Assembly (NCBI GenBank): GCA_017961705.1
Contig: JAGCWT010000026.1
Coordinates: forward strand, 1 to 44,108
DNA from: Treponema sp.
GTDB taxonomy: Bacteria > Spirochaetota > Spirochaetia > Treponematales > Treponemataceae
Direction: 5' to 3'
DNA length: 44,108 bases
The notes beneath the pieces are model-generated. The model did not search any database, was not told the origin of the DNA, and was given only the letters and a program-made list of their open reading frames with translations. Below are positions 6,813 through 15,591 of this stretch, piece after piece; the stretch's first letter is position 1, and each line of letters opens with the position of its first letter. The position numbers were made by a program, and so were the translations under genes.

Positions 6813-8372
6813 CTACTCCTGAGTCTTTGCCTGGGACGCCTTGAATTCTTTTGGGGTCATGTTGGTGTGCTTTTTGAATTTTAGGTAGAAGTAGTCGGTG
6901 TTGCTGTAGCCCACGAGTTTTGAGATTTCGTAAATTTTTAGGTCGGTGGTGGAAATCATGTTCTTTGCTTTTTCTATGCGGATGATGTCCATGTAGGTGT
7001 TGAAGGGAACGCCTGTGTACTCGCGGAATTTTTTGCCCAGGTAGGCGCTGTTGCAGTTGAAGAGGTTTCCAAGCATTTCCAGTTTGAGGTCGGAGTTGTA
7101 GTTGCTCTTGACGTATTGAATCACTTTGAGGATTGTGGAGTTTGAAGAATTTGACGTGAAGGCTTCTGCAAGTCCGTTGGTGTAGTCGCTTACGATGCGT
7201 ATCATTTCGTCAAAGTAGTTCTGCGAATAGATTAGGTTTACAAGGTCCATTGCGGAAACTGCGGTGAGTTCCTTTTCGGGGTGCTTTGTGCGTATCTGGT
7301 TGCTGAGTTCCACGATAAAGGCCATGCAGATTTTTTTTACCTGGTCTGCGGTTTTCATGCTTGTCTTTAGGATGTTTTTTTGTTCCTGGATTATTTTGCC
7401 TATGTTTTCCAGGTCGTATATTTCTATGTACTTTACAAGGTCGCCAATGCAGTTGAATAGGTTTACGTCTTCGCTTGGGCTTGGCTTTTGCGAAAGTATT
7501 GTCTTTGAGTCAATGTTTTCTTCTGTTATAAAGGGGATGTTTTCAAAGAAGAAGAGCCGTGAGTAGAGCTTTTTTGCCTGGTTGTAGCTGTCCAGCGCAC
7601 CCTGCAATCCCTTGCCGGATTTTCCTATTGCGGCGATGGAACCTTTTTTTTGCAGGGCTTTGCAGAGGGAGTTGAAGTTGTGCTCAACAGAAAAATCTTC
7701 TTCGTTTTTTAGCACAAGAATCATTTCTGCTTCCATGGAGAAGTAGATGAATTTGCAGAACTTGAATGAATGTTCTATTGCAAACTTTAAGGACTGGAGC
7801 TGGCCTTCGCAACCGCAGAGTACGGGCGAGATGAATGCCACGCGGAAGGTGTCGTTGGAGTCTTCTTCCGGGTTAAAGGCATCGTCCACTGCGCCAAAGA
7901 GGAACATCTGCGAGAATTTTTTTGCAAGGTTTTCCCTGTTGGATTTGCTTCTTAGGGTGTTGGTCTCGGATTCAAGCCTTACTTCGTTTGCAAGGGCTAT
8001 TATTTTTTCTTCCAGAATGTCTTCGTCTACCGGTTTTACCAAGTAGCCCTTTGCTCCATAGTTGATGGCCTTATGGGCATAGTCAAAGTCGCTGTAGCCG
8101 GAAAGGATTATGAACTGGGGGTTGCCGGGATAGTTCTTTGGGTTGTTGTGAACTTCGGCAAGGACTTCTATTCCGCTCATCACCGGCATGGTTACGTCCA
8201 GCAATACTATGGAAGGAAAGAGTTCGTTTATCTTGTCCAGCGCTTCTTTTCCGTTGGAGGCTTCTCCGCAGATTGTGCAGCCGATTTTTTCCCAGTTGAT
8301 TATTTTCTTTAGCCCGTTGCGGACAATAGCCTCGTCGTCAACAATAAGGACTTTTATTAGCCGTTCAGACAT
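6813..8372 (-). CDS. YesN-type response regulator with AraC output domain
   Basis: The 519-residue product has an N-terminal receiver domain (KVLIVDDEAIVRNGL with the acidic pair Asp12-Asp13, phospho-acceptor Asp59 in IVLLDVTMPVM, Lys near 109 in GYLVKPVDE). A long central region of unknown fold follows, and then a C-terminal AraC helix-turn-helix pair (about 415-515; LGNLFNCNSAYLGKKFREY, YEISKLVGYSNTDYFYLKFKK, ending MTPKEFK). Such proteins usually control sugar uptake or degradation genes. The start overlaps the end of the kinase gene by eight bases, so the two are translated together. No sugar ABC transporter lies next to it, so the target is not evident. Confidence 0.93.
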   Translation of the reverse strand: MSERLIKVLIVDDEAIVRNGLKKIINWEKIGCTICGEASNGKEALDKINELFPSIVLLDVTMPVMSGIEVLAEVHNNPKNYPGNPQFIILSGYSDFDYAHKAINYGAKGYLVKPVDEDILEEKIIALANEVRLESETNTLRSKSNRENLAKKFSQMFLFGAVDDAFNPEEDSNDTFRVAFISPVLCGCEGQLQSLKFAIEHSFKFCKFIYFSMEAEMILVLKNEEDFSVEHNFNSLCKALQKKGSIAAIGKSGKGLQGALDSYNQAKKLYSRLFFFENIPFITEENIDSKTILSQKPSPSEDVNLFNCIGDLVKYIEIYDLENIGKIIQEQKNILKTSMKTADQVKKICMAFIVELSNQIRTKHPEKELTAVSAMDLVNLIYSQNYFDEMIRIVSDYTNGLAEAFTSNSSNSTILKVIQYVKSNYNSDLKLEMLGNLFNCNSAYLGKKFREYTGVPFNTYMDIIRIEKAKNMISTTDLKIYEISKLVGYSNTDYFYLKFKKHTNMTPKEFKASQAKTQE

Positions 8373-10173
8373 TTTTGCCTCCGTCAGAATTGAATTCAGC
8401 AGGGATTTTTATTGTTACCAAAGTTCCCTTTTCAATTTCGCTTTCTATTTCCAAGCCGTAGTCCTGTCCGTAGAAGAGTTTGATTCTTTGGTTTACGTTT
8501 ACCATTCCGATTGATGAACTGAAGTTTTCTACAGTTCCGGTTGCCAGCCTTGACTTTAGCTTTGCAAGTTCTTCCTTTGTTATTCCGCAGCCGTTGTCTT
8601 TTATGGAAATTTGGAATACTTTTCCATCGTTGCAGGTGTCTATGGAGATTTCTATTAAACCGCCAATTTTTCTGTCTTGGAGTCCATGGGAGAATGAATT
8701 TTCCACAAGGGGCTGTATGAGCAGGGGAAGGATTACTGCATCGCTTATGTCTGTGTGAATGTCTATGCTGTATTTTACCCTGTCTGCAAAGCGGAGGTGC
8801 TGAATGGCAAGGTAGTTGTCTACCGCCTCAATTTCTGCCTTTAGAGAAACAGGGTTGTTGGAGACGGAGAGGTTGTGGCGCAGGATTTTTGCAAGCAGTT
8901 TGATTGTCTTTGCAACCTCTTTGTTGTCGTCTTCTATGGCCTGCATCCTGATTGTTTCCAAAGAGTTAAAGAGGAAGTGGGGGTTTATCTGGTTGGAAAG
9001 CATCTTAAAGCGGATGTCGTTCTGCCTTGCAAGGAGCTGTTCCCTCTGGATTTTGTGGCGGTATACTTCGTCGATGAGGGTCTTTATGTTGTTGGACGTT
9101 GCCATAAGGGCGTCGTATATTTCTGCAAATTCATCAGAACCGGAAAGGCGTGGCCCCAGTTCAAAGTTGTTCTGGACGATTCTGTTTATCTGCATCTGAA
9201 GGTAGCTTACGCGTTTTGCCATGTAGCGGGTAAAGATTTGCAGAAGTGAAAGAGAGAGTATTGAACCGCCAGCCATAAGAAGCACGCATAGCAGGACAAT
9301 AAAATTTGTTGCGGACTCAAGATCCTTGTGGGGAATTATCTGCGCAAGCGTTATGGAATTTCCGTACTCGTGGTAAAGTCCGTAAAGCATTGTAAGTGAG
9401 CGGTCTTTTCCCCAAAGAATGTTGTCTGATTTGAATTCGCCAATGTTAAGGCCTGTGCTTAGAGAAAGCTTTTCCCTGAATGCAAATGGCCTTGAAGAAA
9501 ATGCAACTTTGCCGTCAACAAGGACGATGGTCTGATCCTTGTGGGCATTGACCAGCTGTTCAATTTTTCTGTTGTCCAGGTGAAGGGCAAGCACTCCGGT
9601 AAGGGTTCCAGTGGTTCTGTTAAAGAGGGCCCGGACAAGTGCCAGAGTTTGCGAGTCAAGCGTCTCTGAATTTTTTATGACCCAGATGGGGCGTCCGGAA
9701 GCAGCAACGGCAGCCTTGTACCAGCTTTTGCCTTTTATTTCGTCGGTAACGCGGGTAAAATATGCGTTTTCTATAATCGTCTGGTTTTCCGTGTAGTAGA
9801 TAAAGTTAAGGACATCCGGGTTGGAGCGTGAAAAGTCTGGAAGGAAGGAAAGCGTCGTGTAGTACTTGTAAACTTCCTGCTCCGAGTTGAACTGGTATTC
9901 AAGTGCCTTTTGAACAGCCCTGGTAGAAAAAAGCGTGTCGCCAAGCTGCTCACAGTTGGTCAGAATGGATGTAAGAAGGCTTGAAGTCTGTTCCAGCGAA
10001 GTCTTTGCCAGCGCAAACTGCCTCTCCATAATGGTTTTGTTAATCCATTTTGTAAGGATAATCGTTATTGTTACAAGCGGCAGGATGAAGGCGAAAAAGT
10101 AAAGGGCAAGCATTTTTTGCTTTATCTTGAGGTTGTTGAATGAAAATTTCTTGCCCAGCCTTTTTATCTTCAT
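8365..10173 (-). CDS. YesM-type membrane sensor histidine kinase
   Basis: The 602-residue product has a first membrane segment near 21-43, an extracytoplasmic sensor region (about 45-285), a second membrane segment near 288-312, a HAMP linker, and then a His_kinase domain with the phospho-acceptor His399 in NQINPHFLFNSLETIR. The ATPase domain follows (PLLIQPLVENSFSHGL, IKDNGCGITKEEL). This is the LytS/YesM class, paired with YesN regulators. It overlaps the regulator gene downstream by eight bases and the AAA-ATPase-like gene upstream by four (ATGA), so all three should be made from one mRNA. The signal is unknown. Confidence 0.93.
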   Translation of the reverse strand: MKIKRLGKKFSFNNLKIKQKMLALYFFAFILPLVTITIILTKWINKTIMERQFALAKTSLEQTSSLLTSILTNCEQLGDTLFSTRAVQKALEYQFNSEQEVYKYYTTLSFLPDFSRSNPDVLNFIYYTENQTIIENAYFTRVTDEIKGKSWYKAAVAASGRPIWVIKNSETLDSQTLALVRALFNRTTGTLTGVLALHLDNRKIEQLVNAHKDQTIVLVDGKVAFSSRPFAFREKLSLSTGLNIGEFKSDNILWGKDRSLTMLYGLYHEYGNSITLAQIIPHKDLESATNFIVLLCVLLMAGGSILSLSLLQIFTRYMAKRVSYLQMQINRIVQNNFELGPRLSGSDEFAEIYDALMATSNNIKTLIDEVYRHKIQREQLLARQNDIRFKMLSNQINPHFLFNSLETIRMQAIEDDNKEVAKTIKLLAKILRHNLSVSNNPVSLKAEIEAVDNYLAIQHLRFADRVKYSIDIHTDISDAVILPLLIQPLVENSFSHGLQDRKIGGLIEISIDTCNDGKVFQISIKDNGCGITKEELAKLKSRLATGTVENFSSSIGMVNVNQRIKLFYGQDYGLEIESEIEKGTLVTIKIPAEFNSDGGKNV

Positions 10174-11330
10174 TTATTTGCCGACAAAACAATCCGCGTG
10201 AAAAAGTCCCGCGTCTCTTGATTTGGAAAATCGAGCCTGAATTTTTCAGACGAAGCGTTGTATTCTTTTATGGAAATTATTCCTGTTGAATAGAGGAATG
10301 GAAGAAGATTCGTTTTGCCTGCGTGGAAAGAGAGGAAGTCTCTCCTGCTGAATTCCATCATGGGGATTTTTTTAACAAGGGAAATCTTGTCTTTTGCAAC
10401 AAAGGGGGTTGCTGACTTCTTAAAGATTGAACTTGCCCAGAAGTGGTTCCATTTGTATTCGCCAAAGAGCCTTACAAGGTCGTATGGGTTGTAAAGGGTG
10501 CTTTTTGAAGCCGGGGAGAATTTGTAGCCGCCGTAGTTGTTGAGCAGGTGGTTAAGGACGGTCTGAGGGGCAACGGCTGTTGTTGCGGCCAGCATTGCAA
10601 TTTCGTGTGCAAAGTAGCGGGTAAGGTCTGCGTGGGTAAAGCCGCAGATGTCTTTGTACATTGGGGAAAGGCTTATGTCTTTGTAAAGAAAGGAGTCCGT
10701 GTAGGAAAGGTTTGCGCTGTCCGTAAAAAATGCAAAGCGGAGGTTTGGTCCTGCCGACTTTACGGTATGCGTTATGGACTTTAGAAAGTCAATGTTTTCC
10801 TTGGATTGCTCGGAAAATGATGCAGAAGAAAATGCCGGTGCCAAGAAGTCGTCAAAAAGTATTACGGCTGGTTTTTGGGATTCGGCACACACCTGCTTTA
10901 GGGCGGATGTTAGCGCAAGGTGAGGGTTGTTCTCTTCAACCTTAAAATTAAGCCTTTCGCCCTGTTCCCTAAGCTGCTCCATGAATTCATCTTCTGCTGT
11001 AAAAACAATCGGGTCGTCTGGGTTTGCCGGTGTACGGAATTTTGTAAAGTTAAAGGAAAGAACCGGGTATACCGTCCATGGATTTTTGGCAGCGTCTTCA
11101 AGGCAGGCTATTTTTAGTCCAAGAAAAAGCTCTCGGCGGCCTTCAAAATAGTTCTTTAAGAATGAAACAAGCAGCGATTTGCCGAACATTGGCGGGCGGG
11201 CAAGGAAAACAAACTGTTCCTGGCGGGCAAGGCTAAAGATACATTCCGATTTGTCCGCAAAAATTAGATTTTTGTTCCGCAGCTGAGTAAAATCATGTAT
11301 ATCTACCGGCATAAATTGTTGAATGTTCAT
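10170..11330 (-). CDS. AAA-ATPase-like protein (PF09820 type) without nuclease tail
   Basis: The 386-residue product matches the AAA-ATPase_like family by its start (MPVDIHDFTQLRNKNLIFADKS, abbreviated), a Walker A region RPPMFGKSL (45-53), where the family usually has RPRRFGKTL, and a Walker B region PAVILFDDF (154-162). Family members are usually about 500-580 residues with a C-terminal PD-(D/E)XK-like DUF1703 domain; this one ends earlier and I see no such domain. No signal peptide. It is the first gene of an operon with a sensor kinase and its regulator, an unusual setting that suggests a regulatory or signalling role. That role is inference. A TATAAT lies 11 bases before the ATG, so the leader is short. 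Confidence 0.72.
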   Translation of the reverse strand: MNIQQFMPVDIHDFTQLRNKNLIFADKSECIFSLARQEQFVFLARPPMFGKSLLVSFLKNYFEGRRELFLGLKIACLEDAAKNPWTVYPVLSFNFTKFRTPANPDDPIVFTAEDEFMEQLREQGERLNFKVEENNPHLALTSALKQVCAESQKPAVILFDDFLAPAFSSASFSEQSKENIDFLKSITHTVKSAGPNLRFAFFTDSANLSYTDSFLYKDISLSPMYKDICGFTHADLTRYFAHEIAMLAATTAVAPQTVLNHLLNNYGGYKFSPASKSTLYNPYDLVRLFGEYKWNHFWASSIFKKSATPFVAKDKISLVKKIPMMEFSRRDFLSFHAGKTNLLPFLYSTGIISIKEYNASSEKFRLDFPNQETRDFFTRIVLSANK

Positions 11331-11583
11331 TTTTCAAAAAATTATACACCTTTTTTAAGAAATTTTCTAGTACTATCGTGTTTTTTACTGCTTTGGACTG
11401 CGGTTTTGCCTTGGGCGGGCTGCGTTTTTTGCTTTTCCGTGTGTGTGGGTGGAGGGGGTGCGAAATTTCCAAGGCATTGCTTTTTTTGTGGGGTGTGTTA
11501 TACCTTTATGGGAGGACGGGAACTGGAAAATCCATGACAGAGGCTTATATATTGACCTAATACTTTGCCACAGGAGTTTTTTG

Positions 11584-12091
11584 ATGAAAAAACAAATTGT
11601 AATATTTTTTTATGCGGTTTTTATGGTATTTAGCTGTATTTTTGTTATTAGTTGTGGAAATGCCTTAACAATCGATGATTTATATAATTCCAACAAGATT
11701 GATTTGGAAATGTATAATTTATTAAGTGAATTAAAACCAAATAAAATGAAAATCCGTGAATATAAAATAGATGATTCGGTTCCAAAAGATATAAGATCTA
11801 TTGCTGTTTATTTATCTAAATAAAGATGACATAGATGGTTCAATGAATTTTATAGATATTTATAATCGCTATATTTTTAGATTTGTTTATGACAAAGATA
11901 TGGGAAATATTTCGTATGGTTCAAAAACTGCTTCGGAGTCTCACTATATATCTGAAGAAATAGAACAAATAAATTTATTTTTCTATAGTGATATTGAAGG
12001 ATATTATTTATATCATGTACAAGTTACTTTGCATTTCCAGGATTACAGAAAATGGTTTTTAAAAATGTTAAAGAGCGATATAGATTTCTGA
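11584..12091 (+). pseudogene. small lipoprotein gene, apparently frameshifted
   Basis: The gene starts at ATG 11584 behind CAGGAG (six bases). It encodes a lipoprotein signal (MKKQIVIFFYAVFMVFSCIF, then VIS-C lipobox) and stops after 79 codons at 11823. Directly there, the +1 frame is open and reads YLNKDDIDGSMNFIDIY and on to 12091, without a good start or ribosome site of its own. The joined product would be about 170 residues, the size of its neighbours (162-189). One indel near 11810-11820 therefore explains the break best; a sequencing error or two separate genes remain possible. Function unknown. Strongly AT-rich. Confidence 0.55.
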
Positions 12092-12134
12092 TGATGCTGT
12101 AATATAAAATGAATCAGAAAGGAATTGGGAATAA

Positions 12135-12704
12135 ATGAAAGAAAAGAAAATAACGGTTCTGTTGTTGCTTGTAATTTTAATGGTAAGTTTTTATTCATGC
12201 CGAATAAATAAAGAGCGCGTGCACGATAGTAATTTGGGAAGTCTTGATGTAGTAATAAAAAACAACAGCCAGACCACTTACTATTTTAATACAATTGATA
12301 TGGAGCATCCCTTTTGCAGAATTGCCTACAGAGATGATGGTCGGATGATAAAGGACTTTTATTTTTCAACAAACCCTGACTCTGGAGACGTAAAAGATGA
12401 CACGACAATATATCCGTCAGGTTTTTTATATGAGATAAATCCTTCTGATGAAATAAAGCTAAATGTTGAACTGAAAGAAGGTTTTGATGACTATTATAAA
12501 GTTGAATTTGATGAAACAAGCGGAAGTGTTTCAAAAACTTTAATGGGGCAGTCAAAAGAGAAGCATTTTTATATTTTTTGTAGCCCAGAACCATTTTGTT
12601 ATCGCGGCCATTTTTCTGATTATAGCAAAAAGTTAAATGAACGCGGAATAAAGTTGGAGGGTAAGCAAACGGCTTGCGGAAAAATTGAATTTTTAATTGA
12701 TTAA
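12135..12704 (+). CDS. small lipoprotein of unknown function
   Basis: The 189-residue product has a lipoprotein signal (hydrophobic to about residue 18, SFYS-C lipobox), so it should be anchored in a membrane facing the periplasm or cell surface. The mature part looks beta-rich, with alternating hydrophobic and polar residues (SLDVVIKNNSQTTYYF). No family recognised. GGAATAA lies just before the ATG, and the same leader (AGGAATT-GGAATAAATGAAA, with one variable base) precedes the next gene. This suggests duplicated gene units in the AT-rich run 11584-14184. Confidence 0.65.
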   Translation: MKEKKITVLLLLVILMVSFYSCRINKERVHDSNLGSLDVVIKNNSQTTYYFNTIDMEHPFCRIAYRDDGRMIKDFYFSTNPDSGDVKDDTTIYPSGFLYEINPSDEIKLNVELKEGFDDYYKVEFDETSGSVSKTLMGQSKEKHFYIFCSPEPFCYRGHFSDYSKKLNERGIKLEGKQTACGKIEFLID

Positions 12705-12718
12705 GGAATTTGGAATAA

Positions 12719-13219
12719 ATGAAAAATAAAATAATTTTTATGCTTGCCTTTATGCTTTTGCCTTGTGGCTTTGTGGCAGCTTTACGCCTGGGGGAATGGC
12801 GCGAAAATGTATTAAGCAACACTTGTATATACGGAATGTCAGAAGTTACGGAAATAAAAGATGAAATTGTATTTTATGCAGACCTGCCAGCGGATATAGA
12901 TAATAGCAAGAAGTTAATAAAAACAAATTACAGAAGATTTGAATTTGGGATGATGTATGACTATAAAGATCAACCGCTACAAAATTATAGGGGCAGTTTT
13001 CTTGTGCGCTTGGTAAAATCTGATGAAACTGAGTTTTCTTTTATTGCAAGATTGGGAGAAAATGCAATTTATTTGAATGGTGATGATTATGAAACTTTTT
13101 ATTTTCCAGAAAGTTTTTATGGGGAACATGTAAAAGTTATTGTCAAAGTATTGGAGGATGATTTTCCTGATTACATTGACAAAGTTTTTTTCTATTTAAG
13201 TTTTCCGCGAAGCAAATGA
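12719..13219 (+). CDS. secreted protein of unknown function
   Basis: A 166-residue product with a signal peptide (MKNKIIFMLAFMLLPCGFVAA, cleavage probably after AA near residue 21; not a clear lipobox). The mature part contains EFSFIARLGENAIYLNG and VKVIVKVLEDDFPDYIDK, again probably beta-rich. It follows the previous gene by 14 bases with a near-identical leader, so they are probably one operon. No family recognised. Confidence 0.6.
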   Translation: MKNKIIFMLAFMLLPCGFVAALRLGEWRENVLSNTCIYGMSEVTEIKDEIVFYADLPADIDNSKKLIKTNYRRFEFGMMYDYKDQPLQNYRGSFLVRLVKSDETEFSFIARLGENAIYLNGDDYETFYFPESFYGEHVKVIVKVLEDDFPDYIDKVFFYLSFPRSK

Positions 13220-13248
13220 CTGAAATATGATAGTCTGGGAGAAGTATT

Positions 13249-13542
13249 ATGGATAGTAAAAACAATAATTTTAATCCGAGATTGATACCGGGTATTATCT
13301 TCTTTTCTTTGTTTGATGTTTTATTGATTGTTCAGATTGTTTTGCACAAGGATTTTTTAATAAAATATAATACTAAATGTGTTGTAATTATTGGCTTAGT
13401 TTCTTTTGTGTTATCATTAATAGGTAATTTATTTGGAAAGAAACAACACGAAAAAAAAATTTTGTTAGCTTTTATTTTCATTTTTACATTATTTTATGTG
13501 TTACTATTTGTAAACTTTAAAGTCGTTTATGAAATATTATGA
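13249..13542 (+). CDS. 97-residue membrane protein
   Basis: Three hydrophobic segments are visible (about residues 12-32, 42-62 and 72-94) joined by short Lys-rich loops, so it is probably an inner-membrane protein with three passes. GGGAGAAG precedes the ATG by four bases. No family recognised. Same strand and base composition as the secreted genes on both sides. Confidence 0.5.
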   Translation: MDSKNNNFNPRLIPGIIFFSLFDVLLIVQIVLHKDFLIKYNTKCVVIIGLVSFVLSLIGNLFGKKQHEKKILLAFIFIFTLFYVLLFVNFKVVYEIL

Positions 13543-13572
13543 CGGTGACAAGTTTTATTTGCGATTTGTATT

Positions 13573-13635
13573 TTTCTGCGTTCAACATGTGGCGTTTTTG
13601 CAGAGTGTAAAAACACATGCCATTCTGACGCAAAA
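13573..13635 (+). repeat. imperfect inverted repeat
   Basis: TGCGT (13577-13581), CATGTG (13586-13591) and TTTTT (13595-13599) pair with AAAAA (13609-13613), CACATG (13614-13619) and ACGCA (13628-13632), with bulges. It lies between two AT-rich genes and is not followed by a T run. It may be a transcript-end structure or the remnant of a mobile site. Confidence 0.35.
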
Positions 13636-13701
13636 TAGGTATTTATCGGTGGAGCGGACAGATGAAATCCAAATGTTCTTATAAAAAATAAGGAGTTGAT
13701 T

Positions 13702-14184
13702 ATGAAAAAAAATATTCTTTTTTTAGCATTTATATTTTTTTCTCTTATTGTTTTACATGCACAGGAGTTAAACTTTTCTGATTGTTACGGAAAATGGAAA
13801 ATAGACAAAGCCTTTATCGTTAGTGAAGATTTTTTAGTTATTGGGGATATGGCAAAAGAAGAAGCAGAATCTTATATTGGAAAAGTAATAGCATACCGTC
13901 CAAATGAATTTGAATTAAATGAAACTATTTTTAAGTATTCGAGTAATATTAGAAAATATATTGCAAATGTTACCGATTATTTTTATGATAAGCATTATTG
14001 GCACGGTAGTTTTAAAGAATTTGGCATTAATGAAGAAAAGTTTAATAGGTACTCACTAGATATAGAAGATTATTTTAAATATGAAAATCAAATAATAATC
14101 GGAGATAGCATTATTCAGTTAAATAAGGACGAACTGTTAATTGTAAAAACAAACTGGTACTTTCATGCAGTCAGAGTTGAATGA
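13702..14184 (+). CDS. secreted protein of unknown function
   Basis: The start is ATG 13702, six bases behind AAGGAG. The 160-residue product has a signal peptide (MKKNILFLAFIFFSLIVLHA-QE). The mature protein contains FSDCYGKWKIDKAFIV and WHGSFKEFGIN, a pattern like small periplasmic lipocalin-type proteins (GKW near the N-terminus), but this likeness is weak. Last gene of the AT-rich run. Confidence 0.6.
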   Translation: MKKNILFLAFIFFSLIVLHAQELNFSDCYGKWKIDKAFIVSEDFLVIGDMAKEEAESYIGKVIAYRPNEFELNETIFKYSSNIRKYIANVTDYFYDKHYWHGSFKEFGINEEKFNRYSLDIEDYFKYENQIIIGDSIIQLNKDELLIVKTNWYFHAVRVE

Positions 14185-14278
14185 ACTAATTAATTTTTTT
14201 TAATATTCGAATAAAATTTGTGAACTATTTTTACGCGCGAAATTCAAAATTTTACCTTTCAATTTGCATTTTCTATGC

Positions 14279-14284
14279 TATAAT
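14279..14284 (+). promoter_or_regulatory. -10 box of GH5 gene, predicted leaderless
   Basis: TATAAT ends seven bases before the ATG at 14292, with TTTCAA 16 bases upstream as possible -35. No Shine-Dalgarno sequence is present. Confidence 0.5.
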
Positions 14285-14291
14285 TGGCGGT

Positions 14292-15299
14292 ATGAAGAAG
14301 ATATTTTTTAAGACAATAGCATTTATGCTTTTTATGACTTTGTTTGCTTCCTGTGGCGGCGGCAAAAGAAAAATCTTTGGCGACGGAAAAACTCCGCTTG
14401 AACGCTATGGTGCGCTTAACGTGCAGGGAACCCAGCTTTGCGGACAGGATGGAAAGCCCGTGCAGCTTTGCGGAATGAGTTCCCACGGTTTGCATTGGTA
14501 CGGCAAGTTTGCAAACTACGACGTAATCAAGTGGCTGCGCGACGACTGGAACTGTGACATTTGGCGTGCTGCAATGTACACTCGTGGCGGCTACCTTGGC
14601 AACAAGAGCGTGGTCTCCAAAGTTATAGATTCAATCGAAGCGGCTAAGCAGCTTGGCATTTACGTTATTGTGGACTGGCACATTCTTTCGGACAACGATC
14701 CGCTTGTAAACGTGGACGCTGCGGCAGATTTTTTTGACATGATTGCAAGCACATACGCGGACTGCCCCAACATCATCTACGAAATCTGCAACGAACCAAA
14801 CGGAGAAGACGTTACCTGGGACGGCAACATAAAGCCCTTTGCAGAACGGATTATTCCTGTAATCAGAAAATATTGCGACAACCTGATTATTGTAGGAACC
14901 CCAATCTGGAGCAGCGACCTTCTTAGTGCGGCAAAAAATCCCATCACCGGGCAAAAGAACCTAATGTACACCTACCACTTCTACGCGGGAACAACCGGTC
15001 AGGATGGGCGCAATGTTGTTTCTAAGGCTTTAAAGCAGGGACTTCCTGTTTTTGTAACCGAGTGGGGAACAACCCAGGCTTCTGGCGACGGCGGTGTTTT
15101 TGAAAAGGAAACCCTTGAATGGACCCGCTTTATGGCAAAGAAGAAAATTTCCTGGGTAAACTGGTCGGTCAACAACAAAGGCGAAGATTCCGGTGTGCTC
15201 AAGATGAACAAAGACCGCAACGCAAAGGGTGAATGGAAGGAAGAAGACCTTTCAAAGAGCGGTATCCTTGTGCGAAAAATCCTCCGCGGCGAGGAATAA
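14292..15299 (+). CDS. GH5 endoglucanase-like lipoprotein
   Basis: The 335-residue product has a lipoprotein signal with lipobox FAS-C at Cys21, so it is probably anchored outside the cytoplasmic membrane. The rest is a GH5 (subfamily 2-like) barrel: PVQLCGMSSHGLHWYG, WNCDIWRAAMY, YVIVDWHILSDNDP, acid/base Glu168 in YEICNEPNG, nucleophile Glu257 in VFVTEWGT, and WVNWSVNNKGE near the end. Both catalytic Glu are present, so beta-1,4-glucan (cellulose-type) hydrolysis is likely. The start at 14292 gives the complete signal peptide; a longer frame to 14220 would bury it. G+C is clearly higher than in the run just upstream. Confidence 0.9.
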   Translation: MKKIFFKTIAFMLFMTLFASCGGGKRKIFGDGKTPLERYGALNVQGTQLCGQDGKPVQLCGMSSHGLHWYGKFANYDVIKWLRDDWNCDIWRAAMYTRGGYLGNKSVVSKVIDSIEAAKQLGIYVIVDWHILSDNDPLVNVDAAADFFDMIASTYADCPNIIYEICNEPNGEDVTWDGNIKPFAERIIPVIRKYCDNLIIVGTPIWSSDLLSAAKNPITGQKNLMYTYHFYAGTTGQDGRNVVSKALKQGLPVFVTEWGTTQASGDGGVFEKETLEWTRFMAKKKISWVNWSVNNKGEDSGVLKMNKDRNAKGEWKEEDLSKSGILVRKILRGEE

Positions 15300-15310
15300 T
15301 AGCAAATAAA

Positions 15311-15532
15311 ACCTACGCGGGATTGTAGGGGCGTAAGTTGCCGGCCTTGTCTTTTTTACACACCTTGAGTGTTTTTTTTAAGGCAAGAAGGTGCTTTTAC
15401 GCCCCCTCGTCTTTTTTAAATGCCGGCAATGAAGCGGGTAGGGCCCCGCGGAACCCCGAAAAGCCCGTAAACCCAACCGGCGGCTTGTTCTTTGAATACA
15501 ATAAATGGTAGAGTAGACAAAGTACCGTCCAA
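15311..15532 (-). repeat. composite intergenic repeat, copy B
   Basis: On the plus strand it reads CCTACGCGGGATTGTAGGGGC, a long variable middle (T runs, CTTGAGTG), GGAACCCCGAAAAGCCCGT, TGGTAGAG and GTACCGTCC, i.e. the reverse of copies C, D and F. It is the longest copy, because of extra sequence in the middle, and fills the gap between the GH5 gene and the his fusion gene. Confidence 0.7.
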
Positions 15533-15556
15533 AAAAATCAAAAATTCAAAAAGGTC

Positions 15557-15585
15557 TTAACTATTAGCAAAAATAATGCTATATT
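15557..15585 (+). promoter_or_regulatory. promoter of hisA-hisIE fusion, predicted leaderless
   Basis: TTAACT (15557-15562) and TATATT (15580-15585), spacer 17; the -10 box ends six bases before the ATG at 15592. Confidence 0.6.
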
Positions 15586-15591
15586 AGCACC

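Noticed and set aside
11331-11583. Possible coding region before the AT-rich run, including a frame beginning at 11443.
   Set aside because: The sequence is G/T-rich with no ribosome site or protein features; the lipoprotein start at 11584 has a good ribosome site and signal peptide.
13573-13635. Imperfect inverted repeat considered as a second attC site.
   Set aside because: It lacks the TAAC and GTTA end boxes and the block order seen at 18830-18896.
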